45,859 nucleotides of DNA from CAYNOZ01 sp964398955 (lineage in GTDB: Archaea > Methanobacteriota_B > Thermococci > Thermococcales > CAYNOZ01), in assembly GCA_964398955.1 (NCBI GenBank), contig CAYNOZ010000002.1, positions 1 through 45,859 of the forward strand. Reading direction: 5' to 3'. Both the position numbers and the translations under genes were made by a program. This document shows positions 41,487 through 45,859 of the stretch, piece by piece; positions within the stretch are counted from its first letter, which is position 1, and the number at the start of each line of letters is the position of its first letter. The notes beneath the pieces were generated by a model. It was not told the origin of the DNA and ran no database searches. It saw only the letters and a program-made list of their open reading frames with translations.

Positions 41487-41511
41487 TTAATCACTCCTAC
41501 TAATATTTGAT

Positions 41512-42207
41512 TCACATACACTCTTTTTCTTCATCTATCATCTTTTTTATTTTCTCAGTTAGCCCAGAAACATGGGATTTATTCTCAACCATTTCTACCG
41601 CTTTTCTAGCCAATTTCTCATAATCGGGATCATTACCTTTAATCCAGACCCATCCATTTTGTCCAACTATGATTTTGCAATTAGTTTCCTTTTTTATCAT
41701 ATCAATCATTGAACCTTTTTTTCCTATGAGTCTTGGAACCTTAACTGATGATATAGTTGTTAGTAATCCACCTTGTAAAGATTTACCACTATGAGGAACT
41801 CCTTTAGTTGTTAAAATTGTTTTTCCTACTTCATTTACTTTGCTTACCTTTACATATATGACATCACCGACATCAAAGACCTCCTCTAGATTTTTTTCTC
41901 TAGAATTGCCTTCTATTACATCTCCTCCTCGTAATAATCCTTTGTAAGGTGATCCCATATCAATTTCCCAGTGGGATCTATGAACATCAGAAACAATTCC
42001 TATTGGAGTGTCTCCTTCTTTTGGAATATATTTACCTTCTAATGGTATCACTCCAATATAATTATTTTTAACTGAGCTTAACCCTAATCTAGAAGCGTAA
42101 ATCTTATCTCCTTTTTTATATACGGCGTCTCCAGTCTTAAAGCTACCTTGAGCCATTAAAGTACCAGGAACTACTATCTTTCTTTTCTCAATAAATTTTT
42201 CTCCCAT
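41512..42207 (-). CDS. rrp4: exosome RNA-binding cap protein Rrp4
   Basis: A 231-residue protein with an N-terminal strand-rich domain (VVPGTLMAQGSFKTGDAVYKKGDKIYASRLGL), a central S1 domain (about 70-140, VGDVIYVKVSKVNEVGKTIL) and a KH domain (about 150-215, RLIGKKGSMIDMIKKETNCKIIVGQNGWVWIKG). It sits on the exosome ring and feeds substrate RNA to Rrp41. The last residues (EEKECM) are charged. The order SBDS-rrp4-rrp41-rrp42 is the classical archaeal superoperon. Confidence 0.95.
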   Translation of the reverse strand: MGEKFIEKRKIVVPGTLMAQGSFKTGDAVYKKGDKIYASRLGLSSVKNNYIGVIPLEGKYIPKEGDTPIGIVSDVHRSHWEIDMGSPYKGLLRGGDVIEGNSREKNLEEVFDVGDVIYVKVSKVNEVGKTILTTKGVPHSGKSLQGGLLTTISSVKVPRLIGKKGSMIDMIKKETNCKIIVGQNGWVWIKGNDPDYEKLARKAVEMVENKSHVSGLTEKIKKMIDEEKECM

Positions 42208-42228
42208 AATATCACATCTTATTAATTC

Positions 42229-42924
42229 TCACTGATCCTCTACTATCTTAGTTTCAACATTACCTTCAGTTAATTTATTCAATTTTTCATAAAATTTTTC
42301 TTCCATTCCACCTGGGATTTCCATTTTAAAAATCCAAGAACCATCTTGACCCCATTCTTCTTCCAATAGATCTCCAAAATCCCTAATTTCCGACTGAGCC
42401 TTACCACTATATTCCGGAGGTACTTTGACAGCTATAGTTTTCGTCTGAAAGCTTAACGGTATTTTAGGTCTTAACTTTTTAACAACTTCATCTAAATGGT
42501 CTTCAGCACTTTTAAAGGGATCAATATTAAAATGAATATCATCCATTACATTAAGAATTCTTTTAGGTGGATGAGGGTTTCCAGATCTTGGATTTATAGC
42601 TCTTCTAGAAATTAAATTTGCAATTTCCTTTCTTCTTTGTTCCCGCATTTTTCTCTTCTGTTCAGTTGTAAGTTGTATTTTTCCTTCCTTTATAATTTTT
42701 TCAGCTACATCAAAATGATCATCAGTTCCAAAAAGCTCTTTCATCCTTTCTTTAGATGCTTTCTTCCCTGCATCTGCATCCTTGAAGACATAGTAAGTTG
42801 CTAAAACACTTCTTATATCTTCGTCATCTGTGTAATCTCTGGCCTTTTCTGGGTCAACTAAGATTTCAAAGTGAGATCCTTCTTTATCTATCCAGGCCTT
42901 AACGGCGTCATCAATGGAAACCAT
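42229..42924 (-). CDS. SBDS ribosome maturation protein (Sdo1)
   Basis: This is the archaeal homolog of the Shwachman-Bodian-Diamond protein, which releases the anti-association factor aIF6 from large subunits. Three domains are visible: N-terminal FYSH domain (HFEILVDPEKARDY ... ATYYVFKDADAGKKASKERM), helical middle (TTEQKRKMREQRRKEIANLISRRAINPRSGNPHPPKRI) and C-terminal ferredoxin-like part. The ATG at 42924 (MVSIDDAVKAWIDKEG) is used, with GGGATA just before it; the open frame extends 14 codons further into psmA. The protein is 231 residues. Confidence 0.94.
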   Translation of the reverse strand: MVSIDDAVKAWIDKEGSHFEILVDPEKARDYTDDEDIRSVLATYYVFKDADAGKKASKERMKELFGTDDHFDVAEKIIKEGKIQLTTEQKRKMREQRRKEIANLISRRAINPRSGNPHPPKRILNVMDDIHFNIDPFKSAEDHLDEVVKKLRPKIPLSFQTKTIAVKVPPEYSGKAQSEIRDFGDLLEEEWGQDGSWIFKMEIPGGMEEKFYEKLNKLTEGNVETKIVEDQ

Positions 42925-42952
42925 GGTATCCCAAAATAGAAAATTAAAAAGA

Positions 42953-43675
42953 TTATTCAGAATCAAGACTCTCTATGTGGTCTTGAAGCTTTTCCGGAGT
43001 TAACCTTTCAAATAACTTAGTCTCTAGAGGTATTTTTGCTACCTCAACATTTTTTGAGGTAATTTCCTCATTCATTACTTTTCTTAAAGCTTTTAATGCT
43101 AGGTCTATGCTATCGCTAAGCCCTTCTACTGAATCGTAATTTTCTTCAAGAACATTATTAGCTTTATCTTTTCCTGAACCTATTGCAGCAGCTTTCCACT
43201 TATAATATGCTCCACTAGGATCTGTTTTGTATAGATGAGGTTCGTCATTTATCCCTCCGATCAAGAGTGAAACTCCGAATGGTCTTACTCCTCCATACTG
43301 AGTAAATTGCTGTTTATGATCTGCTACCCTTTTCACTAATATTGGGGTATGCATTGCTTCTCCATATGTGACTCGGTGAGATTGTGCTGATTCTCTTGCT
43401 TCATCTATGAGAGCTCTAGAATCTGCTACCATTCCAGATGAAGCAGCCGCAATATGTTCATCTATTTGGTATATTTTTTCGTAGCTTTCTGGTTCTACTA
43501 GTTCACTTTCTGTTCTTCTTTCTACTGCTAACACTACTCCTTCTTTAGATTTAACTCCTACAGCCGATGAACCTTTCTTCACGGCTTCACGAGCATATTG
43601 AACTTGATATAATTTTCCTTCAGGACTGAATACTGTTATAGCCCTATCATATTGTGATTGTTGTGAAGACATCAT
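42953..43675 (-). CDS. psmA: proteasome alpha subunit
   Basis: It forms the outer rings of the 20S proteasome and docks PAN/AAA ATPases. The N-terminal gate sequence SSQQSQYDRAITVFSPEGKLYQVQYAREAVKKG (about 3-35) is diagnostic, and the TESELVEPESYEKIYQIDEHIAAASSGMVADSRALID block follows. The length of 240 residues is typical. AAGGAGGA is near the start; two adjacent ATGs are possible. The catalytic partner psmB is 38 kb away in this window. Confidence 0.95.
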   Translation of the reverse strand: MMSSQQSQYDRAITVFSPEGKLYQVQYAREAVKKGSSAVGVKSKEGVVLAVERRTESELVEPESYEKIYQIDEHIAAASSGMVADSRALIDEARESAQSHRVTYGEAMHTPILVKRVADHKQQFTQYGGVRPFGVSLLIGGINDEPHLYKTDPSGAYYKWKAAAIGSGKDKANNVLEENYDSVEGLSDSIDLALKALRKVMNEEITSKNVEVAKIPLETKLFERLTPEKLQDHIESLDSE

Positions 43676-43724
43676 ATATTATTCCTCCTTAATTTTTGTT
43701 CTTATTCATTATTACTATATGTTT

Positions 43725-44042
43725 TTAATTAAAATATTTATCTTTCAAATTTCGTATTATTCCTGAAGACTTTAGGGATTTAAAAATAACTCTTTCCCCA
43801 TTTAAGTCTTTTATTGAAGCTAAAACAAACCTTAATTCTTCTAGATAATCATTTGATACCTTGAATATTCCTATTGACTTCTCTTCATCGTAATCAATAA
43901 GCCAAAACTTCGACTTCGCCGTATTTAATTCCCCTAAAATCTCCAACGATTGATCCCAAATTTCCCTAATAACATTCTTCTTATTAAAGTTTTCGTCAGA
44001 TATTATCTCAAAAGCCAAATATCTTTTCTTTTCCTTTTTCAT
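43725..44042 (-). CDS. RNase P protein component 2 (Pop5)
   Basis: The 105-residue protein has the Pop5/Rpp14 pattern: KKRYLAFEIISDENFNKKNVIREIWDQSLEILGELNTAKSKFWLIDYDEEKSIGIFKVSNDYLEELRFVLASI, an RRM-like beta-alpha-beta core. It binds RNase P RNA together with Rpp30, encoded immediately upstream. The C-terminus has a basic helix (NLKDKYF). The 50-base gap before psmA is AT-rich and contains no gene. Confidence 0.85.
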   Translation of the reverse strand: MKKEKKRYLAFEIISDENFNKKNVIREIWDQSLEILGELNTAKSKFWLIDYDEEKSIGIFKVSNDYLEELRFVLASIKDLNGERVIFKSLKSSGIIRNLKDKYFN

Positions 44043-44086
44043 CCTTTTCTCCTAAGATTATGAAGATTATTTCAGCGTAAAATCAA

Positions 44087-44731
44087 TTACTCTAAAATGT
44101 TTAAAGGTTTAGATGTTAAGGCACTTTTTGCTTCCATCAGAGTCATGCCTAAAACGTATCCAAAAGACATTAATTCCCTCGGAGATCTTAAATTCCAATA
44201 AGAATTCGCACCAGATGTAATCACTATTGAAACTCCGCACTCTTTAAGTTTATTGACTTCATCACTCATTCTCCGGATGATTTGAGACCTAATATAACCC
44301 TCTTGTTCTATAATAGGTTTAAAAGGAATCAAAACAGGAATATTGGTTTGAGATAATAAGCTAACCATTCCCTCAGATATAACCGAATCTCGATTCTCAA
44401 AAGACAAATAAAGCCCATCAATCAGCTCTTCATTTATTAAAGGTTTAGCCAAATCCTCTCTATCCGATTGTAATAAAATAAAATCTCTGGTATCTTTTAA
44501 ACCACGTATAAACTTTTTTTGATTTGAAATAGGCTCATGATCACCTATCACCTTAATCCCTTTGAACACTTCTATATCAGAACTAAACTTGCCTAAAACC
44601 GAATCCTCTAATTCTTTTCCTGTTCTCACTGTTTTTAAATGCCCTACTATAGAGTAATCGAAATCCTCTAATCTATCTAAACTTCTTTCATTTAGAAATT
44701 CTAAGCCTAAATCGACAAATTCTCTTCTCAT
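44087..44731 (-). CDS. RNase P protein component 3 (Rpp30)
   Basis: A TIM-barrel subunit of RNase P that pairs with Pop5 to activate the catalytic RNA in tRNA 5' maturation. The 214 residues show FVDLGLEFLNERSLDRL, a KFIRGLKDTRDFILLQSDREDLAKPLINEELIDGLYLS block, and the C-terminal TSGANSYWNLRSPRELMSFGYVLGMTLMEAKSALT, which matches archaeal Rpp30 ends (SGA...LRSPRDL). The gene is 13 bases after rpl15e and 44 bases before pop5. Confidence 0.88.
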   Translation of the reverse strand: MRREFVDLGLEFLNERSLDRLEDFDYSIVGHLKTVRTGKELEDSVLGKFSSDIEVFKGIKVIGDHEPISNQKKFIRGLKDTRDFILLQSDREDLAKPLINEELIDGLYLSFENRDSVISEGMVSLLSQTNIPVLIPFKPIIEQEGYIRSQIIRRMSDEVNKLKECGVSIVITSGANSYWNLRSPRELMSFGYVLGMTLMEAKSALTSKPLNILE

Positions 44732-44744
44732 CTTCTATCGCCGA

Positions 44745-45287
44745 TCACCTAACTTTCTCCGCACCTTTGCCTTTCTTATTCAGGCCTCTAGCTTTCTTAC
44801 CTGCACTTGTTTTTCCTTTGTAAACTCTACCTGATTGGCTTTCATCGCAAATCCAATTTATATCTTCATCACTCTTAATCTGAGGATGATGAGGATCAAC
44901 TAATATCACTTCAAACCATTTTCTCTTACCATCCCTAGCTACCCAATAAGAATTCAATACTTCAAGATTTGGGAACTTCCGATTAGTTCTTTCTTCTGCT
45001 ATCCATCTAAGATTCTTACCTGGATTAATCCTATTAACACCCATTCTCTTAGGTCTTCGACCCTTCTTAGGTCTGGATTTCCTTAAAGAACCAGATCTTA
45101 CCTTTGTTCTAACTACAACAAAACCTTGTTTAGCTTTATACCCTAAAGATCTAGCTCTATCTAATCTTGTAGGTCTTTCTATTCTATGAACAGTGGATTG
45201 CTTTCTCCACTTCTTTAAACGTTCCATTCTTAATTCATCTGACATTCCATCTTTCCAAGCTTCTCTTATATGCTGATACATTCCCAT
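44745..45287 (-). CDS. rpl15e: 50S ribosomal protein L15e
   Basis: First gene of the RNA-processing/proteasome superoperon. The 180 residues begin MGMYQHIREAWKDGMSDE, followed by KWRKQSTVHRIERPTRLDRARSLGYKAKQGFVVVRTKVRSG, RKSRPKKGRRPKRMGVNRINPGKNLRWIAEERTNRKFPNLEVLNSYWV and the end RGLNKKGKGAEKVR, all typical. I place the start at 45287 because GAGGTG lies six bases upstream and the family begins just before YxxIREAW. The frame is open 12 codons further, to GTG at 45323, but that stretch is a GC-rich hairpin leader. Confidence 0.95.
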   Translation of the reverse strand: MGMYQHIREAWKDGMSDELRMERLKKWRKQSTVHRIERPTRLDRARSLGYKAKQGFVVVRTKVRSGSLRKSRPKKGRRPKRMGVNRINPGKNLRWIAEERTNRKFPNLEVLNSYWVARDGKRKWFEVILVDPHHPQIKSDEDINWICDESQSGRVYKGKTSAGKKARGLNKKGKGAEKVR

Positions 45288-45311
45288 TGTAAACACCTCA
45301 GTTTTTGGTTC

Positions 45312-45342
45312 GGCTCTCGCCACATACCGCGGATCCCTCCGC
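45312..45342 (-). promoter_or_regulatory. GC-rich hairpin leader of rpl15e
   Basis: On the minus strand two short hairpins stand out from AT-rich DNA: GCGGA-GGGA-TCCGC (45329-45342) and GGC-GAGA-GCC (45312-45321), the second closed by a GNRA tetraloop. A TATA box CTTTATAAT at 45372-45380 places the transcript start about 45350, so both hairpins lie in the 5' leader. They could mimic an rRNA site for autogenous control by L15e. That role is inference. Confidence 0.45.
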
Positions 45343-45371
45343 CTCTAACAAACTAAAAAACATTCAAAGCC

Positions 45372-45380
45372 ATTATAAAG
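45372..45380 (-). promoter_or_regulatory. TATA box of the rpl15e superoperon
   Basis: CTTTATAAT on the minus strand, about 85 bases before the rpl15e start. The remaining sequence from 45381 to 45770 is AT-rich and carries no gene that I can support. Confidence 0.5.
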
Positions 45381-45774
45381 GAATCTTGTTGAAAAAATCC
45401 AAGAAACCTAACACATATCAATGACTACATAACTTTCACAAAACTTCTCTTTTATATCTTATCTTCATAGTATAGTAAAACCCCCTCCTTAAAGAAGATT
45501 TACCCAAAACTTAAGTCATTCCAAAATCTGTTATAAATGAAAAACTCAAACCAAGTTTCTAACTACTCAACTCTTCAAATCTAAACCAATAGTATCGAGG
45601 TCCTAAGAACTCGAAGAACCAATCACCATAATGCTAAGAAATAATTGTCATACAGAAATCCTATAACCCTTAGAGAATACTAAAAAATTCAATAGCTTAA
45701 CAAAAGTTTTAAGAATAGTAATAACATTTAAAATAATCTATAAATACCTTACTCTAAAAAATCTTACCAATGGG

Positions 45775-45859
45775 TGACTTCCTCCCCTTATCTTACTCAC
45801 GTTCGTTCGTGAGGAAAATTTAGGGGCTTCCAGAGCAACTTCCCTTCAAGTTACCATCG
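45775..45859 (-). mobile_element. right end of an IS200/IS605-type element, cut by window edge
   Basis: On the minus strand GGAAGCCCCT leads into the hairpin CTCACG-AACGAA-CGTGAG and closes with AGGGGAGGAAGTCACC. This is the same architecture as the ends at 10863-10896 and 11110-11142: GAAGCCCC, hairpin, GGGGAGGA(A/T)GTCA. The tnpB gene, if present, would lie beyond the right border. Confidence 0.5.

Noticed and set aside
1..45859. CRISPR arrays and cas genes
   Set aside because: No regularly spaced repeats or Cas motifs were seen anywhere in the window.

Overview
This window comes from a low-GC euryarchaeon. Archaeal hallmarks include 20S proteasome alpha and beta subunits, exosome Rrp4/Rrp41/Rrp42, SBDS, RNase P proteins Pop5 and Rpp30, ribosomal protein L15e, RpoP, TFE, prefoldin beta, Pcc1, geranylgeranylglyceryl phosphate synthase, NadM-type NMN adenylyltransferase and Trm56. 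Several genes have a TATA box about 25 bases before the start codon (leaderless style), while others have GGAGG-like ribosome sites. Many proteins are acidic, an integrase and IS200/IS605-type ends are present, and a squalene-synthase-like gene is encoded. This fits a halophilic or salt-tolerant lineage (Methanonatronarchaeia-like is my guess; the window does not prove it).

Layout. 1-5.6 kb: partial tRNA-Leu, a TrkA-N/DHH phosphoesterase broken by an apparently false scaffold gap, tRNA-Pro, a DUF92 membrane protein, an MBL hydrolase, PRPP synthetase and proteasome beta. 5.66-5.85 kb: tRNA-Glu and tRNA-Thr. 5.84-9.76 kb: a small integrated element bounded by a 12-bp repeat of the tRNA-Thr 3' end. 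It holds an acidic protein, a PIN toxin/antitoxin pair, a divergent 399-aa protein of uncertain family and a truncated integrase. 10.2-11.15 kb: gene-poor, with a compact structured RNA candidate and tandem IS605-derived non-coding remnants. 11.2-21 kb: a LUD protein, then a type IV pilus-like set (pilin-like surface protein, prepilin peptidase, MinD-like ATPase, PilC, PilB and a KaiC-like ATPase with a defective P-loop).

21.7-26.4 kb: a small signalling block (receiver protein, isolated histidine-kinase dimerization domain, membrane-anchored winged-helix protein, membrane ArsR regulator) and a MalY-type PLP enzyme. 26.4-31.7 kb: TrkA, a second structured RNA candidate, CoaD, a C/D box sRNA, TrpRS, a 35-aa membrane peptide, squalene/phytoene synthase and tRNA-Pro. 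31.8-35.5 kb: an operon of MoeA, AMMECR1, Mut7-C, NadM and SAM hydroxide adenosyltransferase. 35.5-37.6 kb: Trm56, TFE and GGGP synthase. 37.6-45.3 kb: one long leftward superoperon for RNA processing, proteolysis and translation, starting at rpl15e with a GC-rich hairpin leader. The window ends inside the right end of an IS200/IS605-type element.

The most interesting parts are the tRNA-Thr element with its toxin-antitoxin and unknown protein, the two unassigned structured RNAs, the ATPase-less His-kinase domain beside a receiver protein, two genes whose conserved N-termini lie upstream of any canonical start codon, and strong local swings in G+T versus A+C content that ignore gene orientation.
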